A stretch of 64,000 nt of DNA from Actinoplanes teichomyceticus ATCC 31121 (GTDB lineage Bacteria; Actinomycetota; Actinomycetes; Mycobacteriales; Micromonosporaceae). Made by a program: the position numbers and the translations under genes. Location: the NCBI RefSeq assembly GCF_003711105.1, contig NZ_CP023865.1:4613001-4677000 (forward strand), given 5' to 3'. Position 1 is the stretch's first letter; every line of letters starts with the position of its first letter. Under the pieces are notes generated by a model. The model worked only from the letters and a program-made list of their open reading frames with translations, had not been told where the DNA came from and ran no database searches. Below, in pieces: positions 27,435-36,249 of this stretch.

Positions 27435-27448
27435 GGAGAGCGCTTTCC
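27435..27448. promoter_or_regulatory. LacI-type operator upstream of the DUF1996 gene
   Basis: GGAGAGCGCTTTCC is the exact reverse complement of the sites at 25226 and 27549. On the minus strand it lies just downstream of AACAATCT, a -10-like element also present next to the 25226 site. Confidence 0.7.
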
Positions 27449-27548
27449 AGTTTTCGAGATTGTTACGACGTGAGTCAATGGTTTCGCGTTCCGGAACGTC
27501 GTCGAACGCCCGGCCGGCGGTGCCGGCGGCGCTCCGGGCACACGTCAC

Positions 27549-27562
27549 GGAAAGCGCTCTCC
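27549..27562. promoter_or_regulatory. LacI-type operator in the regulator's own promoter
   Basis: GGAAAGCGCTCTCC sits 22 bp upstream of the LacI start, directly before TATAAC, a likely -10 box. This predicts autorepression. Confidence 0.7.
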
Positions 27563-27583
27563 GGTCGTGCTATAACTGCGGGC

Positions 27584-28615
27584 ATGCAGACGCACCGGCT
27601 ACCCACGCTCGAAGACGTGGCCCGCGTGGCGGGCGTCTCGCGGGCCACCGTCTCCCGGGTCGTCAACGGCGTCCGCAACGTCGACCCGCAACTGCACGAG
27701 CAGGTCTGGACCGCCGTCGAGCAGATCGGCTACGTCCCCAACCGGATGGCCCGCTCGCTGGTCACCCGGCGCACCGGCACGGTGACCCTGATCGTCTCCG
27801 ACTCCGAGACGCACGACGACGACCCGTTCATGAGCCGGTTCTTCGCCGACCCGTACTTCGGCCGGGTCGTCGGCGGGCTGATGAGCGTGCTGCGCCCGGC
27901 CGCGGTGCAGCTCGCCCTGCAGATGGTCGGCGCCGACGGGCACCGGCGCCTGATCGGCGACCTGCGCAACGGGCAGGCCGACGGCGCCGTGGTGCTCTCC
28001 CTGCCGGCCCGCGACCCGCTGCCCGGCCTGCTCGCCGACGCGCGCATCCCGGCCGTGCTGATCGGCCGGCCCGCCGAGCCGGTCCCGATCAGCTACGTCG
28101 ACCTGGCCAACGAGACCGGCGCGGCGCTGGCCGCCGACCGGCTCGTCGAGCGCGGCTGCCGGCAGATCGCGATGATCTCCGGACCCGCCGACGTGCCGGC
28201 CAGCCAGGACCGGATCACCGGCTTCCGCCGCGCGATGGCCCGGCACGGACACGCCTGGGTGCCCACCACCAGCGGCAACTTCACCCGGGAGAGCGGCGAG
28301 CAGGCGATGCGCGCCCTGCTGGCCGAGCAGCCGCAACTCGACGGCGTCTTCGTGGCCAACGACCTGATGGCCCTCGGGGCGCTGCTGGTGCTGCGCGACG
28401 CCGGCCGCCGGGTGCCGGACGACGTCGCGGTCGTCGGCTTCGACGACAGCAGCGCGGCGCTCGCCGCCCGGCCCGCGCTCACCACGGTGCGGCACCCGCT
28501 GGAGGACATGGCCGCCGACGCCGCCCGACTGCTGCTGGCCCGCGTCGACGACCCGGCGGCCCGGGTCAGCTCGGTGATCTACGAGCCGGCGCTGGTGCCA
28601 CGCCAATCCGCCTGA
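27584..28615 (+). CDS. LacI-family transcriptional regulator
   Basis: 343 residues. N-terminal HTH and hinge: TLEDVARVAGVSRATVSRVV then YVPNRMARSLVTRRTGTV. The C-terminal domain is a periplasmic-binding-protein-like sugar sensor (DGAVVLSLP, GFRRAMARHG, VAVVGFDDSSAA, LTTVRHPLEDM). ATG 27584 directly precedes the conserved HTH. Three identical operators in this locus and a related one before the pectate lyase make it the likely local repressor of secreted carbohydrate enzymes. The inducing sugar is unknown. Confidence 0.9.
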   Translation: MQTHRLPTLEDVARVAGVSRATVSRVVNGVRNVDPQLHEQVWTAVEQIGYVPNRMARSLVTRRTGTVTLIVSDSETHDDDPFMSRFFADPYFGRVVGGLMSVLRPAAVQLALQMVGADGHRRLIGDLRNGQADGAVVLSLPARDPLPGLLADARIPAVLIGRPAEPVPISYVDLANETGAALAADRLVERGCRQIAMISGPADVPASQDRITGFRRAMARHGHAWVPTTSGNFTRESGEQAMRALLAEQPQLDGVFVANDLMALGALLVLRDAGRRVPDDVAVVGFDDSSAALAARPALTTVRHPLEDMAADAARLLLARVDDPAARVSSVIYEPALVPRQSA

Positions 28616-29284
28616 GGAAAGTCGGAGGAGGGCATCTGGGAGACCCGCGGCGGCCGGCAGGACTTCACGTACGGTCGGCTGATGTGCTGGGTAGCCCTGG
28701 ACCGCGGCATCCGGCTCGCGACCGAGCGCGGCCGCCCCGCTCCCGTCGGCCGCTGGCAGCGAGAACGAGACGCCGTCTACCGCCAGATCATGGACCGGGG
28801 ATGGAGCCCCGAGCGGCGCGCCTTCCGGCAGCACTACGCCACCGACGTGCTGGATTCGTCCCTGCTCCGGATGGCGGCCGTCGGTTTCATCACCCCGGCG
28901 GACCCGATGTGGACGTCCACCCTGAGCGCCATGGACGCGGAGCTGGTCACCGACAGCCTGGTCTACCGATACGACCCCGCGGCCTCCCCGGACGGCCTGC
29001 CGGGTACCGAGGGGACCTTCTCGCTGTGTTCGTTCGCGTACGTCAACGCGCTGGCTCGCGCCGGCCGGCTGGACAAGGCGCGAGTGACCTTCGAGAAAAT
29101 GCTGACGTACGCCAACCACGTGGGCCTGTACTCCGAAGAGATCGGACTGACCGGCGAGCAACTGGGCAACTTCCCGCAAGCGTTCACTGACCTGGCTCTC
29201 ATCGACGCCGCCATCAGCCTCGACCGCGAACTGGACCTGCACCCGCGGTCCACGACGCAGCGGCGGTCCCCGGCCCTGTCCTGA
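28616..29284 (+). pseudogene. C-terminal fragment of a GH15 glucoamylase/trehalase-like protein
   Basis: In the same frame and directly after the LacI stop, 222 codons read as the last third of a GH15 enzyme: EEGIWETRGGRQDFTYGRLM, GWSPERRAFRQHY, DGLPGTEGTFSLCSFAYV and FEKMLTYANHVGLYSEEI. Family members are about 600 residues; the N-terminal two thirds is absent and there is no ribosome site at a sensible start (first ATG 28682). The catalytic domain cannot fold alone, so it is a remnant, joined to the LacI gene by a deletion or insertion. Confidence 0.75.
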
Positions 29285-29363
29285 CAGCCGTGCCGCACGC
29301 CCAGGCGGGCAGCCGGCACCGGAGCCTCAGCCGGCGTACGTGACGGCGATCAGCAGGACCGCG

Positions 29364-29540
29364 ACGCCGATCCACCGCACCCTCGCCGACGGCTGGGCCC
29401 TCGCCGAGCTCCACACCCCGGAAGGAGCCCGCCGCCCAGCCCTACCGGCGTTCCCGCACGACGACCACCACCGACCCCACACCGCCATCGGCAACACCTC
29501 ACCCATCACCCGGTTGAACACCCCGGCCGGACATCACAGC
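29364..29540 (+). pseudogene. IS481-type transposase C-terminal remnant
   Basis: About 59 codons read like the end of IS481-family integrase-core transposases: HRTLADGWA, then a spacer, then HDDHHRPHTAIGNTSPITRL and the closing GHHS. The preceding catalytic D, D and E region is missing and no terminal inverted repeats are visible. A decayed insertion-sequence scar, consistent with the neighbouring truncated genes. Confidence 0.6.
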
Positions 29541-29729
29541 TGGCCCGAGGTCCGCGCCGCTGCGGACGGTGTGGGCGCGGGTGGCGGCGGGCAGTAGAAC
29601 ATCAGGTCCGGCAGACCGCTGGATCGCGCCGACGGTCTGAGGTTGATTTCAGGGAACGACAGCTCAGCAGCGATCTCGAGCTCCAGCCGATCATGATATT
29701 GCCTCAGCGCTTCGGTCCTCTCGCTGCCC

Positions 29730-29785
29730 GGGCTCCGGGCTCCGGGCTCCGGGCTCCGGGCTCCGGGCTCCGGGCTCCGGGCTCC
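29730..29785. repeat. Eight tandem copies of a 7-bp unit
   Basis: GGGCTCC repeats eight times without mismatch in an untranslated gap. The rest of 29541-29847 shows no convincing gene. Confidence 0.9.
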
Positions 29786-29847
29786 GGCGGACAATAGGCG
29801 GACGACGGGTCGCTGCGCACTGTGACGCCGCCAATACTTCCGAAAGC

Positions 29848-29864
29848 CTATAGGATCGATATAG
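29848..29864. promoter_or_regulatory. AT-rich operator or promoter before the TauE-like permease
   Basis: CTATAGGATCGATATAG has inverted CTATA/TATAG ends in otherwise GC-rich DNA, 33 bp before the permease start. It may be a -10 region, an ArsR/TetR-sized operator or both. Confidence 0.4.
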
Positions 29865-29896
29865 ATTAGGGCCGGTCGTCGGAAAGGAGGTCAGCC

Positions 29897-30808
29897 GTGC
29901 AACGACTCATCCTGTTCGTCCTCGTGGGCGTCGGGGCACAACTGGTCGACGGCGGCCTGGGCATGGCCTACGGCGTCACCTCCACGACTCTACTGCTGGC
30001 CATCGGCACCAACCCGGCCGCCGCCTCGGCCACCGTCCACCTCGCCGAGATCGGCACCACGCTCGCCGCCGGCCTGGCGCACTGGAAATTCGGCAACGTC
30101 GACTGGCGGGTCGTCTGGCGGGTCGGCATCCCCGGTGCGATCGGGGCCTTCGCCGGCGCCACCTTCCTCTCCCGGATCTCGACGGCCGCGGCCGCTCCGG
30201 TGATGGCCGTCCTCCTGCTGGTGCTCGGCGTCTACCTGCTGGTCCGATTCACCGCCTTCGGGCTGCCCAGCGGGCGGCTCGGGCTCCCGCTGCGGGCGAA
30301 GTTCCTCGCCCCGCTGGGCTTCTTCGGCGGCTTCGTGGACGCGACCGGCGGCGGTGGCTGGGGCCCGGTCGGCACCCCGGCGATCCTCGCCAGCGGCCGC
30401 CTGGAGCCGCGCAAGGTGGTCGGCTCGATCAACACCAGCGAGTTCCTGATCGCCATCGCCGCCAGCGTGGGCTTCCTGGTCGGGCTCGGCTCGGCGAACA
30501 TCGATCTGCTTCAGGTCGCGCTGCTGCTGATCGGCGGGATGCTGGCGGCCCCGGTCGCGGCCTGGACGGTGCGGCACGTGCCGCCGCGGGTGGCCGGGAC
30601 CACGGTGGGTGGCCTGATCATCCTGACCAACACCCGGACGCTGCTGCGCAGCGACTGGATCGAGGCCTCCGCCCCGGTCCGGAACGGCTGCTATCTCGCC
30701 ATCGCCGCGATCTGGATCGCCGCGTCCGGCTACGCCCTGTACCAGTACCGCCTGCACCGCGACGAGGACCGCCTCGTCCTGGCCGAGGCCGCCGCACGGG
30801 CCGCCTGA
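29897..30808 (+). CDS. TauE/SafE-family sulfite/organosulfonate exporter
   Basis: 303 residues with about eight membrane helices in the two-fold TauE/SafE arrangement: an early GVGAQLVDGGLGMAYG and the matching later GFFGGFVDATGGGGWGP. The family moves sulfite, sulfoacetate or related anions out of the cell. GTG start after AAAGGAGG. A flavin reductase follows after 49 bp in the same direction, and such pairs fit desulfonation or sulfur oxidation, where sulfite is the product. Confidence 0.87.
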   Translation: MQRLILFVLVGVGAQLVDGGLGMAYGVTSTTLLLAIGTNPAAASATVHLAEIGTTLAAGLAHWKFGNVDWRVVWRVGIPGAIGAFAGATFLSRISTAAAAPVMAVLLLVLGVYLLVRFTAFGLPSGRLGLPLRAKFLAPLGFFGGFVDATGGGGWGPVGTPAILASGRLEPRKVVGSINTSEFLIAIAASVGFLVGLGSANIDLLQVALLLIGGMLAAPVAAWTVRHVPPRVAGTTVGGLIILTNTRTLLRSDWIEASAPVRNGCYLAIAAIWIAASGYALYQYRLHRDEDRLVLAEAAARAA

Positions 30809-30857
30809 CCCCTCCGTTCAACCCACCAGCGCACGCCCGACGGTAAGGAAACCCCCC

Positions 30858-31388
30858 ATGACCATCTCGCAGACCCCCGCGCCGTTCGTCACCAACCAGG
30901 ACCTCGACCCGATCCGGCTGCGCCAGGCCTTCGGCGTCTTCCCCAGCGGGGTGGTGGCCGTCGCGGCGTCCGTCGACGGGCGTTACGTCGGGCTCGCGGC
31001 CAGCTCGTTCACGTCGGTGAGCCTGGACCCGCCGCTGGTGTCGTTCTCCATCGCCAACACCTCGAAGACCTGGCCGGACCTGCGGCGCGCGGACCACCTC
31101 GGGGTCACCGTCCTCGCCGCGCACCACGGGGCGGTCTGCCGGCAGCTCGCCGGCGCGGTCGAGCACCGTTTCGACGGGGTGCCGGCCTCGGTCTCCCGCA
31201 ACGGCGCGGTGACCATCGACGACGGCCTGGCCCGATTCGACTGCACGATCTACCGCGAGGTGGAGGCCGGCGACCACACCATCGTGCTGCTGCGGCTGCA
31301 CGCGGTGGACCACCCGGTGGACCCGACCGGCCTGGTGTCGCCGCTGGTGTTCCACCGCTCCGTGTTCGGCCGCATCTCGGCCGAGTGA
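30858..31388 (+). CDS. Flavin reductase (FMN reductase-like, HpaC/SsuE-type partner)
   Basis: 176 residues of the flavin-reductase-like split-barrel family: RQAFGVFPSGVVAVAA, AASSFTSVSLDPPLVSF and HLGVTVLAAHH. Such enzymes supply reduced flavin to two-component monooxygenases, but no partner monooxygenase lies alongside. Given the TauE permease just upstream, a sulfonate- or sulfur-linked role is plausible (inference). ATG follows AAGGAA. The last codons are part of a 32-bp duplication. Confidence 0.85.
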   Translation: MTISQTPAPFVTNQDLDPIRLRQAFGVFPSGVVAVAASVDGRYVGLAASSFTSVSLDPPLVSFSIANTSKTWPDLRRADHLGVTVLAAHHGAVCRQLAGAVEHRFDGVPASVSRNGAVTIDDGLARFDCTIYREVEAGDHTIVLLRLHAVDHPVDPTGLVSPLVFHRSVFGRISAE

Positions 31389-31435
31389 GCCGCCGGGCCG
31401 GCCACATCTCGGCCGAGTGAGCCGCCGGGCCGGCT
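31373..31435. repeat. 32-bp direct duplication at the flavin reductase 3' end
   Basis: The stretch starting CATCTCGGCCGAGTGAGCCG, containing the stop codon, occurs at 31373 and again at 31405. The second copy is non-coding. Confidence 0.85.
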
Positions 31436-31471
31436 CCGGCGAGCGCGGAGCGGCCCGGGGCGCGGGGGTCT

Positions 31472-31978
31472 TCAGATCCCGGCGCTCTCGGCGCCGGACA
31501 GCCGGTACGCCGCAGCAGCCGCCAGCGGCATCTCCGCGACCGGCGCACCGGCCGGGGCCAGCGTGGTTTCCGCGCCGGCCCGCCAGGGCACCAGTGGACG
31601 GGACCGGAACAGCGGGCGCAGATCCATCGGCACCAGGTGCGCCAGCTCGGCCGGCGGCACGCCACGCCCGGTGACGTTCAGCTCGGCCAGCACCACCCGG
31701 GACAGGAACGCCGCGTCGGCGCCGTCGGCGTAGAGGCGCTCCGCGACCCGGCCGAGGAAGCGGCGGCAGTCCAGGATCTCGACGATGCGGCCGGTCTGCG
31801 GCTCGGGCAGTCGCTGCCGCAGCTCCTCCGGCAGCAGCATGGTGAGCCGGCGGTAGGCCGGCGCCGGCAGCAGCTCGCTGAGCACGCCGAGCACCGTGGC
31901 GGTGACGCGGCGGCTCTCGTTGCGCCCGTGCAGGCGCCCGTTCTTCTGAATGCGGGCCAGCAGATCGTCCTGGTCCAT
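31472..31978 (-). CDS. DUF2267-like protein
   Basis: 168 residues starting MDQDDLLARIQKNGRLHGRN after a GGAGG site. Two weak repeats (VTATVLGVLSELLPAPAYRRL; then GRVAERLYADGADAAFLSRVVLAEL) resemble DUF2267, a helical domain common in actinobacteria and of unknown function. The last ~40 residues are Pro/Ala-rich. Divergent from the MFS exporter, 266 bp apart. Confidence 0.6.
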   Translation of the reverse strand: MDQDDLLARIQKNGRLHGRNESRRVTATVLGVLSELLPAPAYRRLTMLLPEELRQRLPEPQTGRIVEILDCRRFLGRVAERLYADGADAAFLSRVVLAELNVTGRGVPPAELAHLVPMDLRPLFRSRPLVPWRAGAETTLAPAGAPVAEMPLAAAAAYRLSGAESAGI

Positions 31979-32244
31979 CGGTGCGCCTCCTTGCACCCCG
32001 GCACGGAGTTCCCGTGCCCCGGGGGCCGCCGCAGTACCCCGGCGGCCCGCCTCCAAACCGGAGTGTTGGGTACTTCACGATCCAGGGGGCCGGTCGGCCG
32101 CCGTCCGTGACGCGGCGATACCGATGCGGGCGGTACGGAGACGACCGTGGGCGTGGTGGCCGGACTCCCCCACCGCCGCAAGACCGGCATGTGATGCGGC
32201 ATCGGGGCCGGTTTGCCCCCGATGACCGGGGGAAATGGCCGGAG

Positions 32245-33684
32245 GTGACACCAGATTCCGCACCCGCGAACCGCTGGCACGCGATGAGCGTCGCCCTGGT
32301 CGCGGGCTTCATGACCCTGCTCGACGTCAGCATCGTCAACGTGGCGCTGCCGTCGATCCGCGCCGATCTGCGGCTGGGCTCGGGTGAGCTGCAGTGGGTG
32401 CTGTCCGGTTACGCCCTCACGTTCGGGTTGCTGTTGGTCCCGTCCGGCCGGTACGGCGACGCCCGGGGCCGCCGCACCGCCTTCATCGCCGGTCTGGCGC
32501 TGTTCACCGTCTCCAGCGCGGCCGCCGGCCTGGCCACCGGCGCACTGTGGCTGATCGTCGCCCGGCTGGTGCAGGGCGCCGCGGCCGGCATGGTCAGCCC
32601 GCAGGTCTCCGGGCTGATCCAGCAGCTGTTCCAGCCCGCCGAGCGGGGCCGCCCGTTCGGGCTGCTCGGCGCCACCATCGGGGTGTCCACCGCGGTCGGC
32701 CCGCTGCTCGGCGGGCTGCTGATCCAGGTGTTCGGCGCCGAGCAGGGCTGGCGCTGGATCTTCTACATCAACGTGCCGATCGGTCTGGTGGCGCTCGTGC
32801 TCGGCGCCCGGTGGATCCCGGCCCGGCCGCCCGAGCAGCGCGAGCGGGAGAGCCTCGACCCGGTCGGCGTGGCGCTGCTGGGCGCCGGCGTGCTGCTGTT
32901 GCTCCTGCCGCTGGTGCAGGAGCGCGAGTGGACCGGTCCCGGCAAGTGGCTGCTGGCGCTGGCCGGGGTGGCGGTGCTGGCCGGGTTCTGGCGGTGGGAG
33001 CGCCGGTTCAGCCGCCGGGCCACCTCGCTGATCGAGCTGTCGCTGTTCACGGTCCGGTCGTACGCGCTGGGCACGCTGGTCGGCGTGCTGTACTTCGCCG
33101 GGTTCACGTCCATCTTCTTCACGTACACGCTCTTCCTGCAGAACGGGCTGCACTACTCGGCGCTGCAGGCCGGACTGGCGATCACGCCGTTCGCGCTGGG
33201 ATCCGCGGTCACCGCGGCGGCCGGCGGGCGCCGGGTCGAGCGGACCGGCCGTACGCTGGTGGTCGCCGGTCTCGCGGTGGTCGCCGCCGGGCTGGCCGGC
33301 ACGGTGGTGGCGCTGCACCTGTTCAGCGGTTCCGCGGCCGGCTGGGCCACCGTGGCGCCGCTGCTGGTCGCCGGGCTGGGCAGCGGACTGGTGATCAGTC
33401 CGAACCAGACGCTCACGCTGTCCGAGGTGCCGGTGCGCCGGGCCGGCAGCGCGGCCGCGACCCTGCAGACCGGCCAGCGCATCGGGGCGGCGGTCGGCAT
33501 CGCGGGGGTCGGCGCGGTCTTCTTCAACCGTCTCGCCCACCACGGCGGCGACTGGGGGCTGGCATTCCGTACGTCACTGTCGATGACCATCGCCTTTGTC
33601 GTGGCCGCGCTGCTCGCCGCGACCGCCGACGTGCTCGCGGGCCGGCGTGCCGACCACTCGGAGCCCGCTCCGGTCGGCCGCTGA
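32245..33684 (+). CDS. MFS drug exporter of the DHA2 (EmrB/QacA) family
   Basis: About 479 residues, 14 predicted helices. Motif A reads GRYGDARGRRTAF, motif C lies in GATIGVSTAVGPLLGGLL, and the first helix has LVAGFMTLLDVSIVNVALP, all typical of DHA2 proton-coupled exporters of drugs or metabolites. GTG 32245 is chosen because it directly precedes the first helix with a purine-rich upstream stretch. A truncated TetR gene lies just downstream, probably its former regulator, so expression may now be unregulated. Confidence 0.88.
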   Translation: MTPDSAPANRWHAMSVALVAGFMTLLDVSIVNVALPSIRADLRLGSGELQWVLSGYALTFGLLLVPSGRYGDARGRRTAFIAGLALFTVSSAAAGLATGALWLIVARLVQGAAAGMVSPQVSGLIQQLFQPAERGRPFGLLGATIGVSTAVGPLLGGLLIQVFGAEQGWRWIFYINVPIGLVALVLGARWIPARPPEQRERESLDPVGVALLGAGVLLLLLPLVQEREWTGPGKWLLALAGVAVLAGFWRWERRFSRRATSLIELSLFTVRSYALGTLVGVLYFAGFTSIFFTYTLFLQNGLHYSALQAGLAITPFALGSAVTAAAGGRRVERTGRTLVVAGLAVVAAGLAGTVVALHLFSGSAAGWATVAPLLVAGLGSGLVISPNQTLTLSEVPVRRAGSAAATLQTGQRIGAAVGIAGVGAVFFNRLAHHGGDWGLAFRTSLSMTIAFVVAALLAATADVLAGRRADHSEPAPVGR

Positions 33685-33712
33685 CGCCGCCGGGGTCGGG
33701 GCCGCCGTCCGC

Positions 33713-33835
33713 TCAGCTGCCGGCCGCAGGGTTGCCCCGGCGTGGCACCCACAGGTCCCGGGCGTTGAGCGGTTCGCCACGCACCCGCCGGATCACCACG
33801 ACGGTCACCACCACGGCCACGACGGCGGCCACGAC
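33713..33835 (-). pseudogene. C-terminal tail of a membrane protein
   Basis: On the minus strand about 40 codons give a Val/Ala transmembrane helix (VVAAVVAVVVTVVVIRRV) followed by a short basic tail ending in a stop at 33713. An in-frame stop lies just upstream at the junction with the TetR fragment, so only the tail is left. It may be chance, but the clean helix and tail look real. Confidence 0.35.
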
Positions 33836-34164
33836 CCATCAACGAGGACCTGCTCGCCGACTGGTTACCGCTCGACGAGCAGCGGCGCCGCGAGGCCGTG
33901 CTCCGGCACACCCTCACGGCGGCCGCCCGCACCCGGTCCGGACTGCGGCCGCACGCGCGGGCGCTGCGCGAGTCGATGTCCGCGGTCGTACACCGGGTGC
34001 TGACCGAGGCCCGCGCCGCCGGCGGTCTCGCCGCCGGGCTGGACATCGACCTGGAGACCGCCCGCCTCTACGCCCTGCTCGACGGTCTCAGCCTGCGGGC
34101 GGTCGCCGGCGAACCCGACTCGCCGCGCGCGGTGCTGCGCCACCACCTCGACACCCTGCCCTGA
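33835..34164 (+). pseudogene. TetR-family regulator, C-terminal domain only
   Basis: About 109 codons correspond to the ligand-binding half of a BetI/RutR-type TetR regulator (LLADWLPLDEQRRREAVLRH ... LDIDLETARLYALLDGLSL). The DNA-binding N-terminus is missing: homology begins abruptly at 33835 next to the membrane-protein tail. A GTG at 33898 could start an 88-residue piece but it would lack the HTH. Confidence 0.6.
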
Positions 34165-34306
34165 CCGCCTGCGTGCGCGGCCGCCGCCGCGCGCCGCGGC
34201 GACGCCGCGCGGGTTCGGCACGGGGCTCGGCCGCCGGCCTACGGGCGGGGCCACCAGGGCGTACCGGAGAGGGTTGGCCGCGCGGTCCGGCGGCGACGGA
34301 CGCGCG

Positions 34307-34954
34307 TCAGCGGACGACGATGCCCAGGGTCTGCGCCAGCGCGGGCGCGGCCTCGGCGAGCTGATCGTGGTCGATCACCGCGCCGCGCAGGGCGTCCCAG
34401 CCGTCGGCGACGTCCAGACCGCGGCAGCCGCGGAAGTCGAGCTTCTTCACGGTGACCCGGCCGAACCGGGCGCGCCGGATCGCCGAGCCCGGGAAGGTCA
34501 CGCCGGTCAGGGTGGCCGAGCCGAAGTCGACCTCGGTCAGATCGCAGTCGCGGAATTCGACGTCCTGCAGGCGGGTGGCGCGCAGGTTCAGGCTGTCGAT
34601 CTTGCAACCCTGCAGGACCACCCGGCGCCAGGTGCCGCCGTGGGCCTGCACTCCGGCCAGCACGCTGTCCAGGATGGTGACGTCGAGCAGGTCGGCCTCG
34701 ACCCATCCGGCGCCGATCCACCGGGTACGCGCCATCCACACGTCGCTGAACCGGGCGCGGCCCAGGTCGCCCCCGGTGAACGTGGTGCCGGTGAAGACAC
34801 TCTCGTCGAAGCGGGTGTTGCCCGCCCGCACGTCGTCGAACTCGGCGCCGTCCAGGTGGGCGCCGGTGTAGTCCTCGTCACGCTCCAGCTCGCCGGTGAA
34901 CGGCCGCAGGTGCCGCGCGTAGGGCAGGGCGGCCAGGTCCTGGTGCACCTTCAT
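34307..34954 (-). CDS. Pentapeptide-repeat protein
   Basis: 215 residues. From residue ~25 to 185 the sequence cycles through A(D/N)LxX-like pentapeptides (YTGAHLDGAEFDDVRAGNTR; DCDLTEVDFGSATLTGVTF) that build a right-handed quadrilateral beta-helix. Related proteins include gyrase-protecting MfpA/Qnr, but this one has no diagnostic loop, so function is open. Monocistronic, divergent from a phosphotransferase, 127 bp apart. Confidence 0.82.
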   Translation of the reverse strand: MKVHQDLAALPYARHLRPFTGELERDEDYTGAHLDGAEFDDVRAGNTRFDESVFTGTTFTGGDLGRARFSDVWMARTRWIGAGWVEADLLDVTILDSVLAGVQAHGGTWRRVVLQGCKIDSLNLRATRLQDVEFRDCDLTEVDFGSATLTGVTFPGSAIRRARFGRVTVKKLDFRGCRGLDVADGWDALRGAVIDHDQLAEAAPALAQTLGIVVR

Positions 34955-35081
34955 GGCGTGGACGGTACCCGGCGGCCGCCCCGCGGGTCCGCACCGGTTC
35001 GGCGCCCCACCGGCGCGCCCGCCGGCCACGCGTCGCTGCGGCGCCTGTCGCGGGCGGCCGGGCCGTGATGGGATAGGCCGC

Positions 35082-36053
35082 ATGAGCGCGCAGACGCCGG
35101 TGGTGCAGATGCTGTGGGAGGCACACGACCCGCACCAGGCGCTCAGCGCGAGGTTCGGCTTCCCCGACGCGCCGGCTGCCGGCCGCTGGATCGCCGACAC
35201 GCTGGACGAGCACTGGGGCGTTCGCGTCGACTCCTGCGAGCGGATCGTGATGAGCGGAGGCAACGCGCTGGCGTGGCTCGGCACACCGTCCGGCCGGCTG
35301 CTCGCCAAGTGGTCCGTGGTGTCCGAGCGTTTCCCGCGCCTGGCGGCGGTGGCGCGGCTCACCAGCTGGCTGGAGGGCCGCGGGCAGCCGGTCTCGGCGC
35401 CGGTTCCCGCACGGGACGGCCGCCTCCAGGCCGAGGTCGGCGGTGTCTCGATCGGCCTGCAGCGGGTGATCTGCGGCGATCTCCTCGACATCGCCGACCC
35501 CGGTCAGGTGCGGGCGGCCGGAGCGGTGCTGGCCCGGTTGCAGGACGCGCTGGCGGCCTACCCGGACGCCGATCGGTTTCCCACGCCCCCCGGCGCGTCC
35601 GCGCCTCTGGCGCAGCGGGTCACCGGCTGGCTGGACGCCTGCGCCGAGCATCTGCCGGCGGCGGCTCGCGACGCGCTGCGCGGGCTGGTCGCCGGCGCGC
35701 CCCCGGACCGGCTGCCGCGGCAGCTGGTCCACTTCGACTACCGGTCGGCCAACATCCTGTGTGCCGGCGGCGAGGTCACCGCGGTCATCGACCTCGAGGA
35801 GGCCCGGCCCGAGCACCGGCTCGTCGAGCTGGCCCGCGCGGCGATCCTGCTCGGCACCCGGTACCACGACTGGGGGCCGGTGCCGGCCGAGGTCCGCGCG
35901 CAGTTCCTCGCCGGCTACCGGGCCGTGCGCCCGCTGGCCCCGGCCGAGGCGGACTGGCTGGACATCCTGCTGCTCTGGCAGGCCATGGCGATGGTGCCAC
36001 CCGGCGACGACCCGACCGGGTGGGGGGCGTCCGCGCTGAGCCTGCTGCCATGA
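35082..36053 (+). CDS. Aminoglycoside-phosphotransferase-like (APH) kinase
   Basis: 323 residues with the APH/choline-kinase fold. The catalytic loop is LVHFDYRSANIL (HxDxxxxN) and the metal site AVIDLEEAR. The N-terminal nucleotide-binding half is divergent but keeps a Lys in LLAKWSVV. The family phosphorylates aminoglycosides, choline, homoserine or other small alcohols; the substrate here is unknown. ATG 35082 begins the protein; the frame upstream overlaps the divergent gene. Confidence 0.78.
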   Translation: MSAQTPVVQMLWEAHDPHQALSARFGFPDAPAAGRWIADTLDEHWGVRVDSCERIVMSGGNALAWLGTPSGRLLAKWSVVSERFPRLAAVARLTSWLEGRGQPVSAPVPARDGRLQAEVGGVSIGLQRVICGDLLDIADPGQVRAAGAVLARLQDALAAYPDADRFPTPPGASAPLAQRVTGWLDACAEHLPAAARDALRGLVAGAPPDRLPRQLVHFDYRSANILCAGGEVTAVIDLEEARPEHRLVELARAAILLGTRYHDWGPVPAEVRAQFLAGYRAVRPLAPAEADWLDILLLWQAMAMVPPGDDPTGWGASALSLLP

Positions 36054-36249
36054 CCGGTGGCGGAACCGGTGAGCCGGCCGTCAGCCGGTGACGTCGGCCA
36101 GCTGGTGACCCCGTCGTGCCGCAGCCAACGGCATGTCCCGGCGGTGTTCCGACTGCCGGTCCGCTGTGACGGTCCTCGCGGAATAGAGCGCCACCCGGGT
36201 CGAACGAGTCAGGATGGCCAGGTTCCGCCAAGATCGTGAGGAAACCGCG

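Noticed and set aside
29534..29794. Minus-strand frame with GARSPEP repeats
   Set aside because: The repeats come only from the 7-bp tandem DNA; nothing else looks like protein.
31678..33543. A 621-codon minus-strand frame across the DHA2 exporter
   Set aside because: Antisense shadow; Gln/Arg/Pro-rich with no family features.
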